The position numbers were made by a program, and so were the translations under genes. The notes under the pieces were generated by a model that was given only the letters and a program-made list of their open reading frames with translations, ran no database searches and was not told the origin of the DNA. Of a stretch of DNA of 64,000 bases, positions 8,334 to 16,582 are shown piece after piece. Source of the stretch: Actinomycetospora endophytica (GTDB lineage: Bacteria > Actinomycetota > Actinomycetes > Mycobacteriales > Pseudonocardiaceae). The stretch lies in contig NZ_JAJNDB010000005.1 in assembly GCF_021026375.1 (NCBI RefSeq), positions 186,001 through 250,000 on the forward strand, given 5' to 3'. Position 1 is the stretch's first letter. Each line of letters starts with the position of its first letter.

Positions 8334-9961
8334 ATGCCGGCAGGCACCTTCGCCAGCCGCGCCGCCGCGAGCTCCCGCACCAGGAAGCGCTGCACCTTGC
8401 CGGTGGCGGTCCGCGGCACGGCGTCGATCGTCAGCACGTGGCTGGGCTTCTTGAACGACGCGAGCCCCTCACGGCACCACGCGATGAGCGCGTCCTCGTC
8501 CACGACCGCGCCCTCGGCGGGGATGACGCACGCGACCGTCCGGTCGAGCCCGTCGTCGTCGGGGACCCCGACCACGACCACCTCGGCCACCGACGGGTGC
8601 GCGACGAGCCGTTCCTCGACCTCCATCGGCGTCACCCAGATGCCGCCGACCTTGAGCACGTCGTCGGTGCGGCCCAGGCACTGGTAGGTGCCGTCGGGGT
8701 TGCGGATGTAGGTGTCGCCGGTGCGCATCCACTCGCCCTCGAAGACCAGGCGGTTGACGTCGGTGCGGCACCAGTAGCCGGTGCACAGCGAGTCGGCCCG
8801 CAGGTAGAGGGTGCCCTTCGTGCCCTCCGGGACGATCGACCCGTCGTCGTCACGGATCTCGACCTCGTAGCCCGGGACCGGCACGCCGGACGTCCCCGGC
8901 GCCACCTCGCCGGGCTTGTTCGACAGGTAGATGTGCAGCGCCTCGGTGGACCCGATGCCGTCGAGCACCTCGACCCCGAAACGGTCCCGCATCCCGATGA
9001 CCATCCGCGCCGGCAGCGCCTCCCCCGCGCTCACGCCCTGGCGGACGTTCCGGAAGGTCTCGTCCGGCAGATCGGAGGCGAGCAGCGGGCCGTACACGCT
9101 CGGACTGCCGTAGAACAGCGTGACCGGGTGGGTCGTGACGATCTCCGCGATCGCGGCGGGGGACGGACGGCCCGGCGCCAGCACCGACGAGGCCCCGACC
9201 GACAGCGGGAAGAACATCGAGTTCCCGATGCCGTAGGCGAAGAACAGCTTGGCGACCGAGAAGCACACGTCGTCGGGACGGATCCCGAGCACCTGCGCGC
9301 CGTAGGTCTCACAGACGGTGCGGATGTCGGCGTGCCGGTGCATCGCGGCCTTCGGCGTCCCCGTCGTGCCGCTGGTGTAGAGCCACAGCGCGGGTGACTC
9401 GTCCCAGGTCGGGTAGAGCGAGCTGTCGCCGCCCTCCCCCGCCGCGAGCAGGTCCGCCCAGCTGCGGGTGCGCACCGCGAACCCGGCGAGCGGGTCGGGG
9501 TCGGTGACCGGGACGTTGGCCGGGGTCACGACGACGTCGAACAGGTCCGGACGGTCCTCGGTAGCGAGGGCCACCGCGGTGCGGGTGACCTCGCCGAACT
9601 CCGGCGAGCACAGCAGCACCGGGGCGCGGGAGTCGATGACGAGCTTGGCGAGCTCGGGGCCCCGGAGCATCGTCGAGACCGGGACCGCGACGGCGCCGAT
9701 GCGCATCGCCGCGAGGATCGCCGTGAACAGCTCGATGCCGTCCGAGCAGCACATGAGCACCCGCTGCTCGGGGCGCACGCCGATCGCCCGGAGCCCGGCG
9801 GCGACGCTGCCGACCTCGCGGGCGAGCGTCTCGTAGTCGAGCTCGCGCACGGCGTCGGGGACGATCGCGCGGACCGCCGGGCGTCCGGCGGTGGCGGGCG
9901 CGCCCAGGTGCCGGTCGACGAGGTAGTGCGACGCGTTGAACTGCTGGTGGTGGGACAGCAC
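8330..9961 (-). CDS. Benzoate-CoA ligase family protein
   Basis: A 543-residue acyl-adenylate-forming enzyme. It has the A3 loop YTSGTTGTPKAAMHRH, the A5 motif GIGSTEALHIYLSNKPGE, the hinge GRTDDVLKVGGIWVTPMEVEE and the A10 catalytic lysine in TATGKVQRF. FFAYGIGNSMFFPLSVGA and the SNKPGE segment are characteristic of benzoate-CoA ligases (BadA/BclA type), which make benzoyl-CoA from benzoate, ATP and CoA, the first step before BoxB and BoxC. I use the GTG at 9961 because GGAGG lies 8 nt upstream and MLSHHQQFNASHYLVDRHL fits the family N-terminus; an ATG 45 nt further up lies within the repeat flank. It is downstream of boxC-boxB but separated by a palindrome. Confidence 0.88.
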   Translation of the reverse strand: MLSHHQQFNASHYLVDRHLGAPATAGRPAVRAIVPDAVRELDYETLAREVGSVAAGLRAIGVRPEQRVLMCCSDGIELFTAILAAMRIGAVAVPVSTMLRGPELAKLVIDSRAPVLLCSPEFGEVTRTAVALATEDRPDLFDVVVTPANVPVTDPDPLAGFAVRTRSWADLLAAGEGGDSSLYPTWDESPALWLYTSGTTGTPKAAMHRHADIRTVCETYGAQVLGIRPDDVCFSVAKLFFAYGIGNSMFFPLSVGASSVLAPGRPSPAAIAEIVTTHPVTLFYGSPSVYGPLLASDLPDETFRNVRQGVSAGEALPARMVIGMRDRFGVEVLDGIGSTEALHIYLSNKPGEVAPGTSGVPVPGYEVEIRDDDGSIVPEGTKGTLYLRADSLCTGYWCRTDVNRLVFEGEWMRTGDTYIRNPDGTYQCLGRTDDVLKVGGIWVTPMEVEERLVAHPSVAEVVVVGVPDDDGLDRTVACVIPAEGAVVDEDALIAWCREGLASFKKPSHVLTIDAVPRTATGKVQRFLVRELAAARLAKVPAGM

Positions 9962-9998
9962 GACAACCGCCTCCGGATCAGAGGTGCGCTCCGCGCAT

Positions 9999-10038
9999 GT
10001 GAGCACTAATGGTTGCTATAGCGACCATTAGTGCTCAC
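9999..10038. repeat. 40-nt intergenic palindrome, copy 3
   Basis: The left arm is GTGAGCACTAATGGTTGCT, the centre AT and the right arm complementary with one mismatch. The outer flanks form a second imperfect inverted repeat (GAGGTGCGCTCCGCGC on the left, GCGCTTCGCGCACCT on the right). It lies between boxB and the ligase, which run in the same direction, so here it interrupts a probable operon. Confidence 0.9.
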
Positions 10039-10053
10039 GAGCGCTTCGCGCAC

Positions 10054-11481
10054 CTAGTGGAAGTGCACGTACTCGAAGTCGACGGGCTTGTCGTTGATAC
10101 CGGTCGACGGCGGCGCGATCCAGCTTGCGATCTTCCCGGGCTCGAGGACCGGGTGCATGAGGCTGCGGACGTGGGTCTTGTCGACCTCGGTGGGCAGCCA
10201 CTGGTCCTTCCGCGCGTTCCAGTCGGACTCGGACACCACCTTGCCGGCGGGAGTGATGCTCGCTCCCGCGAACGCTCCCACCTGCCGGTTGAAACCGACG
10301 TGGGGCAGGTACAGCTCGGCGTCGATCCCCGCCTTGGCCAGGATGCGGTTCCAGCGCTTGAGGCCTGTCCTGCAGTCGTTGATGTACTCGTGCCGGAGGT
10401 CCTGGTTGAGCGCGAGCAGCGCCGGGACCTCGTTGTGCGTGACCTGGCCGTTCTTGAACGCGTCGACCGCGCCGGCGTCGTCGGCGAGCAGGTGGTCGTC
10501 CTCGCGCCGCTCCTCCTGCCAGCGGCCCTTGAGGCCCGCGGTGAAGTAGTTGGCGGCGTTGGTCGAGGACTCGTTGCCGAACAGGTCCAGCGAGACCGTG
10601 TAGTGGAAGTTGATGTACTTCTGGATCATCGTCAGCGGGATGCCGCCGGCGCCGGCGACCTCCTCGGTGTCGTGGTCCTGCATCAGCTCCGCGGTCCGGC
10701 GCACCACGCGGTCGATGCCGGTGGTGCCCACGAACATGTGGTGGGCCTCCTCCTTGAGCATGAACTCGCAGGTGCGGCTCAGCGGGTCGAAGCCCGACTC
10801 CTTCAGCGTCCCGAGCTGGTACTTGCCGTCCCGGTCGGTGAAGTAGGTGAACATGTAGAACGACAGCCAGTCCGGGGTCTCCTCGTTGAAGGCCCCGAGG
10901 ATGCGCGGCGAGTCGTCCGAGCCGGAGTTCCGCGCCAGCAGCTGGTCGGCCTCCTCACGGCCCGCACGCCCGAAGTAGGCGTGCAGCAGGTAGACCATCG
11001 CCCAGAGGTGGCGGCCCTCCTCGACGTTGACCTGGAACAGGTTGCGCATGTCGTAGAGCGACGGCGCGGTGGCGCCGAGGAAGCGCTGCTGCTCGACCGA
11101 CGCCGGCTCGGTGTCGCCCTGGATGACGATCAACCGCTGCAGGTCGGCGCGGTACTCCCCGGGCACCTCCTGCCAGACCGGCTCCCCCTTGTGCTCGCCG
11201 AAGGCGATCCGTCGGTCCGGGTCGTGCTCGGAGAGGAAGACGCCCCAGCGATACTCGTTCATCGGGACGTGGTCGAAGTGGGCCCAGCCGTCGCGCCCGA
11301 CGTCGACCGCGGTGCGCAGGTAGACGTCCTTGGTGTCGACGGCGGGACCCATGTCGGCCCACCAGTCGAGGAAGTTCGGCTGCCAGCGCTCGAGGGCGCG
11401 CTGGAGCTTGCGGTCGCCGGCCAGGTCGACGTTGTTCGGGATCTTCGAGTCGAAGTCGATCTTCGGGCGTGCTGACGTCAT
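10054..11481 (-). CDS. boxB: Benzoyl-CoA 2,3-epoxidase, oxygenase subunit BoxB
   Basis: A 475-residue protein, the usual BoxB length. BoxB is a soluble di-iron oxygenase that converts benzoyl-CoA to 2,3-epoxybenzoyl-CoA using O2 and electrons from BoxA. Carboxylate-bridged iron ligands are visible as EEGRHLW (about residue 154) and EEAHHMFVG (about 245), together with the family segment NFLDWWADMGP near the N-terminus. It starts 22 nt after boxC, with GGGGGAA before the ATG, so the two are co-transcribed. No boxA reductase adjoins it; electrons must come from a gene elsewhere. Confidence 0.95.
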   Translation of the reverse strand: MTSARPKIDFDSKIPNNVDLAGDRKLQRALERWQPNFLDWWADMGPAVDTKDVYLRTAVDVGRDGWAHFDHVPMNEYRWGVFLSEHDPDRRIAFGEHKGEPVWQEVPGEYRADLQRLIVIQGDTEPASVEQQRFLGATAPSLYDMRNLFQVNVEEGRHLWAMVYLLHAYFGRAGREEADQLLARNSGSDDSPRILGAFNEETPDWLSFYMFTYFTDRDGKYQLGTLKESGFDPLSRTCEFMLKEEAHHMFVGTTGIDRVVRRTAELMQDHDTEEVAGAGGIPLTMIQKYINFHYTVSLDLFGNESSTNAANYFTAGLKGRWQEERREDDHLLADDAGAVDAFKNGQVTHNEVPALLALNQDLRHEYINDCRTGLKRWNRILAKAGIDAELYLPHVGFNRQVGAFAGASITPAGKVVSESDWNARKDQWLPTEVDKTHVRSLMHPVLEPGKIASWIAPPSTGINDKPVDFEYVHFH

Positions 11482-11503
11482 GTGGTTCGTTTCCCCCTGC
11501 GCT

Positions 11504-13243
11504 CTACACGCGCTTCTGGTCGAAGTCGGCCTTGCGGCCGGTGCCGTACTTGCGCAGCGCGCCCTCGGGGCCGCTGGCGTTCGGCCGGATGAAGATCCAG
11601 TTCTGCCACGCCGTGAGGCGGCCGAAGATCCTGGTCTCCATGGTCTCCGGGCCGACGAACCGGTGGTTGGCCTCCATCCCGGTCAGCGCGTCCGGGCTCA
11701 GCGAGGCGCGCTCCTCGAGCAGGATGCGGATCTCGTCGGTCCAGTCGATGTCGTCGGGGGCGTCGGTGACCAGGCCGAGGTCGTCGGCGTCGCCACCTTC
11801 CAGCTGCTCGCCCTGCTTCTCGCGGACCGCCTCCAGGGCGTCGTCGTCGCCGTAGAACCGGCTGCCCAGCCGCGTCAGGCCGTTGCCCATCGGGAAGGTG
11901 CCGAACTGCGCGTCGGTGACGACGAGGGTGGCCGGGTCCTCGGCGGCCGCGCCCGACGGCAGAGTTGCGTCCTCGTCCTCCTCGAAGGTGCCCTCGAGCA
12001 TGTACTGCCGGTCGCACGCCAGCGCCAGCTCCAGGAACGGGCCGGCGAAGCAGCTGCCCGGCTCGACCAGCGCGATGAGGCTGCGACTGGTGACGTCGAG
12101 GCGCTTGAACACGCGCTTGAGGTAGCGGGTGGTCTCGGCGACGAGCCAGTCGTCCTGGTGGTTCGCGATGAGCCGGTCCGCGGCGAGGGCGGCGTCGACC
12201 GGGCCCTCGGTGAGCAGCAGCCACGTGCCGATCTCGAGCTCGTTGGTGCGCAGCCGCAGGATCGCGTCGTCGAGCTCGCGGGTGATCGCGAGCAGCGGGT
12301 GGGCCGCGCCCTGGTCGTGCAGGGCTGCCGGGTCGTCGGTGAGGCTGTCCGGCACGGCGACCACGACGGTGGCCGTGCGCGCGTCGCGGTCGATGGTCAC
12401 GCGGACGTGGTCGTAGGTGAGCGTGTCCGCGGTCTCGTCGCGGCGCAGCGGGGGCAGCTCGATGCCCTGGGCGTCGGCCTGCCGCGTGCTCGCCGCCGCC
12501 GCGGCCGCCGCGCGCTCGGCCACGACGCGCTCCCACTCCCGGCGCGGCACGGCCTCGTCGACGAGCTTCCACTCGACGGCCTTGCGCCCGCCGAAGCCCT
12601 CGGACTTCGTCGCGAACACGTCGGCGCGGTCCTTGCGGACCTTCCGCTTGTCGATCACGCGGGTCAGGCCGCCGGTGCCGGGCAGCACCCCGAGCAGCGG
12701 GACCTCGGGCAGGCTCACCGCGCTGGACCGGTCGTCCACCAGCAGGATCTGATCGCACGCCAGCGCCATCTCGTAGCCGCCGCCGGCCGCGGTGCCGTTC
12801 AGCGCCGCGATCCAGGTCTGGCCCGCGTCGGTCATGTCCTCGATGCCGTTGCGGGTCTCGTTGGTGAACTTGCAGAAGTTCACCTTCCACGGATGGCTCG
12901 ACCCGGCGAGCATGCGGATGTTCGCGCCCGCGCAGAAGTTCGAGTCCTTGCCGCTGGTGAGCACCACGCTGCGGACCTGCGGGTGGGAGAAGCGCAGCCG
13001 CTGCGTGAGGTCGTAGAGCTCGATGTCGACCCCGAGGTCGTACGAGTTCAGCTTCAGCTCGTACCCCGGGACGATCCCGCCGTCCTCGGCCACGTCGAGG
13101 TACACCCACGCGGTCTCGCCGTCGACGGTGTAGCGCCAGTGCCGGTAGCGCTCCGGGCCGGTGTCGAAGTCGACGCGCGGCGGAGCACCAGCCTCGTCGG
13201 CGTGCTCCGCGACGGCGTTGACCGGTTCCTCCAGGACCGTCAC
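11504..13243 (-). CDS. boxC: 2,3-epoxybenzoyl-CoA dihydrolase BoxC
   Basis: A 579-residue double-length crotonase. It opens 2,3-epoxybenzoyl-CoA hydrolytically, releasing formate and 3,4-didehydroadipyl-CoA semialdehyde. Crotonase features are visible: the oxyanion-hole segments SNFCAGANIRML and NGTAAGGGYEMALACD, and SLPEVPLLGVLPGTGG. The GTG at 13243 is preferred over an ATG 30 nt upstream: it has GGGGAGG 7 nt before it, whereas the ATG overlaps a good -10 box (TAGAAT). boxC leads the boxC-boxB unit and is divergent from a GNAT gene across a short promoter region. Confidence 0.94.
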   Translation of the reverse strand: MTVLEEPVNAVAEHADEAGAPPRVDFDTGPERYRHWRYTVDGETAWVYLDVAEDGGIVPGYELKLNSYDLGVDIELYDLTQRLRFSHPQVRSVVLTSGKDSNFCAGANIRMLAGSSHPWKVNFCKFTNETRNGIEDMTDAGQTWIAALNGTAAGGGYEMALACDQILLVDDRSSAVSLPEVPLLGVLPGTGGLTRVIDKRKVRKDRADVFATKSEGFGGRKAVEWKLVDEAVPRREWERVVAERAAAAAAASTRQADAQGIELPPLRRDETADTLTYDHVRVTIDRDARTATVVVAVPDSLTDDPAALHDQGAAHPLLAITRELDDAILRLRTNELEIGTWLLLTEGPVDAALAADRLIANHQDDWLVAETTRYLKRVFKRLDVTSRSLIALVEPGSCFAGPFLELALACDRQYMLEGTFEEDEDATLPSGAAAEDPATLVVTDAQFGTFPMGNGLTRLGSRFYGDDDALEAVREKQGEQLEGGDADDLGLVTDAPDDIDWTDEIRILLEERASLSPDALTGMEANHRFVGPETMETRIFGRLTAWQNWIFIRPNASGPEGALRKYGTGRKADFDQKRV

Positions 13244-13272
13244 CGTGAGACCTCCCCTTGTCGTCTGCGCCA

Positions 13273-13278
13273 CATTCT
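13273..13278 (-). promoter_or_regulatory. Putative -10 box for boxC-boxB
   Basis: TAGAAT on the minus strand lies 30 nt upstream of the chosen boxC GTG, which would give a leader of about 20-25 nt containing the ribosome site. I see no convincing -35 hexamer at 16-18 bp, so activator dependence is possible. Confidence 0.4.
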
Positions 13279-13331
13279 ACGAGACTATGACGGCGAGGGG
13301 AAGAGCCGTAGACAATCGAGGAGGTCGACCG

Positions 13332-13793
13332 GTGACCGACGGAGCGCGGGAGCTGACCTGGACCGCGGAGCCCACCCCGCGCTGGGACACGGACAAGGCG
13401 GCGGCCTTCTCCCCCGCCGGTCCGGCGGTGCACGGGCTCGGCACCCCCGGGGAGGGCGACGCGCTCGGCGACGCGTGGTGGCGCGTCGAGACGCCCGCGG
13501 GCGAGGTCGCGGGCTTCGGACGGCTCGACGACACCTGGGGCGACGCGGAGGTTCTCGTCGCCGTCGTGCCCGCCTTCCGCGGCTCGGGGGTCGGTGCGTG
13601 GGCGATGGACCGGCTCGGCGAGGAGGCCGCCGCCCGCTCGCTGAACTACGTCTACAACGTGGTCCCGGTCGGTCATCCCGACCGCGAGGCGGTGTCGTCA
13701 TGGCTGGCCGGCCAGGGCTTCGACGCCCGCGAGACCGGCGAGCTCCGGCGCCGCGTGACCACCCGCGCGGCCACGACGGCCCCGTCGCAGTAG
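13332..13793 (+). CDS. GNAT family N-acetyltransferase
   Basis: The 153-residue protein carries the GNAT acetyl-CoA loop in VVPAFRGSGVGAWAMDRLGEEA (about residues 77-98) followed by the segment LNYVYNVVPVGHPDREAVSSWLAGQGFDA. The GTG at 13332 is preceded by GGAGG with 8-nt spacing; the frame continues upstream into the boxC promoter without a better start. It is divergent from boxC and might share its promoter region, but its substrate is unknown. The gene ends before a very long palindrome that separates it from the convergent DinB gene. Confidence 0.8.
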   Translation: MTDGARELTWTAEPTPRWDTDKAAAFSPAGPAVHGLGTPGEGDALGDAWWRVETPAGEVAGFGRLDDTWGDAEVLVAVVPAFRGSGVGAWAMDRLGEEAAARSLNYVYNVVPVGHPDREAVSSWLAGQGFDARETGELRRRVTTRAATTAPSQ

Positions 13794-13860
13794 GTCCTCG
13801 GGCGCCCGCGCCCGCGCCGGCCCCGTTTGCGCCGTTGCGCCCGCACCGTTACGCCGTTGC

Positions 13861-13935
13861 GCCCCCGAAACCGCACGAACGGCGCGTTCGTCACCTTCGA
13901 AGGTGACGAACGCGCCGTTCGTGGTTTTCGGGGCC
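13861..13935. terminator. Long near-perfect palindrome between convergent genes
   Basis: The inner part is a perfect 24-bp inverted repeat with no loop, centred on TTCGAA (13875-13898 and 13899-13922). Outer arms CCCCGAAA and TTTTCGGGG extend it, with a few mismatches, to about 75 bp. It lies between the GNAT and DinB genes and probably forms a bidirectional hairpin terminator. The sequence differs from the 40-nt family. Confidence 0.75.
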
Positions 13936-13969
13936 GGACGGGCCGGACCGCCGCCCGGCCGGGCAGGCG

Positions 13970-14548
13970 TCAGCCCATCGTCTTCGCACCGTCGAGGGCC
14001 TCGCGCAGGATGTCGGCGTGCCCGGCGTGCTGGGCGGTCTCGGCCACGATGTGCAGCAGCACCCGACGCACCGACCGCGACGCCCCCGGCTCGAACCACG
14101 GTGCCTCGGGCAGCGGGTAGGAGACGTCGAGGTCCGCGTCGACGACGAACGCGTCGGTCTCCGCCCCGACCCTCTCGTAGTGCGCGAGCACCGACTCCAG
14201 CGTCTCGTCGCCGACCAGGTTGAACTCGTCGTGGCGCATGTCGCCGGCAGCCATGCGTTCCTGGATCACCGGGTCGTTCCAGTCGATGTCGCCCCATTCC
14301 GGCGCCGCCATGGCCTCCGTGCCGAGCTTCGCGAACCGGATCCACCCCGCCTCGGTGTCGGCGACGTGCTTGACGAGCCCGGCGAGGTTCAGGACCGAGA
14401 CGGTGGTGCGCCGCGTCGCCTGCTCCTGGTCCAGCCCCTGCAGCGTCTGCCGGAGGAAGCCCCGGTGCACGCGCAGGGTCTCGACGAGGTCGCGGCGCTC
14501 GCCGGTGAGGGTGTCGAGGTCGACGGCGGGGATGTCGGTCACGGCCAC
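13970..14548 (-). CDS. DinB/DUF664 family protein
   Basis: The 192-residue four-helix protein has the DinB/YfiT metal-binding histidine pattern: LVKHVADTE (about residue 63) and LLHIVAETAQHAGHADILREALDG near the C-terminus. Actinobacterial members are often mycothiol- or bacillithiol-dependent S-transferases or isomerases; a specific reaction cannot be given. The GTG start has AGGAGG 6 nt upstream. It stands alone, convergent with the GNAT gene and tandem to the following TetR gene. Confidence 0.85.
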   Translation of the reverse strand: MAVTDIPAVDLDTLTGERRDLVETLRVHRGFLRQTLQGLDQEQATRRTTVSVLNLAGLVKHVADTEAGWIRFAKLGTEAMAAPEWGDIDWNDPVIQERMAAGDMRHDEFNLVGDETLESVLAHYERVGAETDAFVVDADLDVSYPLPEAPWFEPGASRSVRRVLLHIVAETAQHAGHADILREALDGAKTMG

Positions 14549-14660
14549 AGTGTCCTCCTGGGTTCCTGCTGGTGAGAACCACGCTAGAACCGGAGGCGGA
14601 CAACGACGGTCCTCCTCGTCGGACTCGCGGAACTACTCGAGCCCGAACGGAGCCGAGCGG

Positions 14661-15266
14661 TCAGCCCAACGCCGGCAGCAGCACCGCCGCCACCTGCTCC
14701 CCCAGCTCCCGCGGGGTCAGCGCCCCCGCCGGGTCGTACCACTTGTAGACCCAGTTCGCGGCGCCCAGACACGTGTTGACGAAGGCCTTGGGCGCCATCG
14801 GCAACGTGAGTCCCGTCCCCGCGAGGTGCGCCTGCACCGCGTCGTGCACCACCGCCTCGTAGGCCCGGCGCCGTTCCAGGATCGGCTCCGCGAGCTCGGG
14901 CGGGAGCTCCGACTCCTCCTCGAAGCAGATCTTCAGGAGGTCCTGGTGCTCGCACGTGTACGCCACCCGGTCGACGATCAGCCCGCGGAAGCCCTCGAGC
15001 GGTGAGGGCGCGGCCGCGACGATCACCCGCGCACGGTCCAGGCTCTCGTCCAGCACCGACTCGTAGATCTGGACGAGCAGGTCCTGCTTGGTGCGCCAGT
15101 AGTGGTAGATCGCGGGCTTCGAGAGGCCGACCTCGGCGGCGACGTCGTTCATCGAGGTCGCCCGGTAGCCGCGGCGGCTGAACACGCCGACCGCGGCGGA
15201 CAGGATCCGCTGCCGCTGCTCGTCGGCACGGCTCCCGACGGCGGCACCCGCACCACGCGCGACCAT
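14661..15266 (-). CDS. TetR family regulator, divergent from the acyl-CoA operon
   Basis: The 201-residue regulator has an N-terminal HTH around residues 30-55 (TSMNDVAAEVGLSKPAIYHYWRTK) and a C-terminal domain with the segment APKAFVNTCLGAANWVYKWYDP, seen in TetR regulators of fatty-acid and branched-chain acyl-CoA genes (compare FadR/LiuR-type). The ATG at 15266 has GGGAGGGAGG immediately upstream; the longer frame adds 50 unlikely residues. It is divergent from the nine-gene operon starting at 15431, with two palindromic operators between them, so it very likely represses that operon and itself, probably releasing DNA on binding an acyl-CoA. Confidence 0.92.
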   Translation of the reverse strand: MVARGAGAAVGSRADEQRQRILSAAVGVFSRRGYRATSMNDVAAEVGLSKPAIYHYWRTKQDLLVQIYESVLDESLDRARVIVAAAPSPLEGFRGLIVDRVAYTCEHQDLLKICFEEESELPPELAEPILERRRAYEAVVHDAVQAHLAGTGLTLPMAPKAFVNTCLGAANWVYKWYDPAGALTPRELGEQVAAVLLPALG

Positions 15267-15352
15267 CCGCCCTCCCTCCCGGAACCCGACCCAGCACCCG
15301 ACGACGCGGCCGCACCACCCTAGAGCTTGACCATGGACTGTGATCCAGCATA

Positions 15353-15400
15353 CGTTCGTCCGACCGGTCGGTCGAACGCCAGAACCGGTCGACCGACCGG
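15353..15400. promoter_or_regulatory. Tandem TetR operators for the acyl-CoA operon
   Basis: Site 1 (15353-15378) is a 26-bp palindrome with one mismatched pair, arms CGTTCG and CGAACG around the core CCGACCGGTCGG. Site 2 (15385-15400) has arms CCGGTCG and CGACCGG with a 2-bp spacer. Both share the ACCGACCGG unit and lie between the TetR gene and the acyl-CoA dehydrogenase start. Confidence 0.72.
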
Positions 15401-15430
15401 ACCCAGCCCCGCTCACGACAGGAGCCGTGC

Positions 15431-16582
15431 ATGGCCTTCGACCTCGACGAGACGCACGAGGACTTCCGGGCGAGCGTCCGGGCGTTCACCGACCAGCGCG
15501 TCCGTCCCGTCGTCGACGAGGCCGAGCGGTCCGGGCATCCGCCGGAACGGCTCTGGAAGGAGATGGGCGACGCCGGGCTGCTCGGCCTGCTCACGCCGCC
15601 GGAGCTCGGTGGGTCGGCCGGTGTGGGCGGCGAGTCCGTCGCGATCACGCTCGTCGCGGAGGAGCTCTCCCGCGCGGCCGGTGGGATCGCGGTGAGCGCC
15701 CTGGTCAGCGCCTACATGGCCGGCCCGCACCTGGTGCGCTACGGCACCCCGGACCAGCAGCAGCACTGGGTCCCGGCGATCGCCGCGGGCACCGCCGTCG
15801 CCGCCATCGCGGTCACCGAGCCGGGCGCGGGCTCCGACGTCGCCGGCATCAGCGCGAAGGCCCGGCACACCGACGAGGGCTGGGTGCTCGACGGCCGCAA
15901 GATGTTCATCACCAACGCGGGGCTGGCCGACGTGATCGTCGTCGGCGCCAAGACCTCCCCCGACGCCGGGCACCGCGGGATCACCACGTTCGTGGTCCCG
16001 GCCGACACCCCGGGGCTCTCGCTCGGCGCCCCGCTGCAGAAGATGGGGTGGCACTCCTCGGACACCCGCGAGGTGATCCTCGACGGCGTCACGGTGCCCG
16101 ACGACGCCGTCCTCGGCGGCCTCGACCGCGGCTTCTACCAGATCATGGCGGCCTTCCAGCTCGAGCGCGTCGTGCTCGCCGGGATGGGGCTCGGGCACGC
16201 GGCCGAGGCCATCGCCCAGGTCACCGCCTACGTCCGGGAGCGCGAGGTCGCCGGCGCCCCGCTGACGGCCCTGCAGACGATCCGGCACCGGATCGCCGCG
16301 ATGGAGGTCGACCTCGACGCCGCCCGCGCGCTCACCTACCAGGCGGCCGACCGGCTCGACCGCGACCACCCGGAGGCCGCCCGCTCCGTCGCCGCGGCCA
16401 AGTACTTCGCGGCGAAAGCGGCCGCCCACATCGTCGACGAGGCGCTCCAGCTCTTCGGCGGCGCCGGCTACCTCGAGGAGACGCCGATCGTGCGCCACCA
16501 GCGCGACGTGCGGATCCTGCGCATCGGCGGCGGCACCGACGAGATCCAGCTCGAGATCCTCTCGAAGCGGCTGATCCCGTGA
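15431..16582 (+). CDS. Acyl-CoA dehydrogenase, isovaleryl-CoA-dehydrogenase-like
   Basis: A 383-residue FAD-dependent acyl-CoA dehydrogenase that introduces a 2,3 double bond into an acyl-CoA thioester. The flavin-binding segment AIAVTEPGAGSDVAGI and the C-terminal LFGGAGYLEETPIVRHQRDVRI are typical. The usual C-terminal catalytic Glu of straight-chain enzymes is Gly here (RIGGGTDEIQ), while Glu245 in FQLERVVLAG sits where isovaleryl-CoA dehydrogenases have their base; this suggests a branched-chain substrate (inference). It is the first gene of the operon, behind two TetR operators, with GGAG before the ATG. Confidence 0.92.
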   Translation: MAFDLDETHEDFRASVRAFTDQRVRPVVDEAERSGHPPERLWKEMGDAGLLGLLTPPELGGSAGVGGESVAITLVAEELSRAAGGIAVSALVSAYMAGPHLVRYGTPDQQQHWVPAIAAGTAVAAIAVTEPGAGSDVAGISAKARHTDEGWVLDGRKMFITNAGLADVIVVGAKTSPDAGHRGITTFVVPADTPGLSLGAPLQKMGWHSSDTREVILDGVTVPDDAVLGGLDRGFYQIMAAFQLERVVLAGMGLGHAAEAIAQVTAYVREREVAGAPLTALQTIRHRIAAMEVDLDAARALTYQAADRLDRDHPEAARSVAAAKYFAAKAAAHIVDEALQLFGGAGYLEETPIVRHQRDVRILRIGGGTDEIQLEILSKRLIP

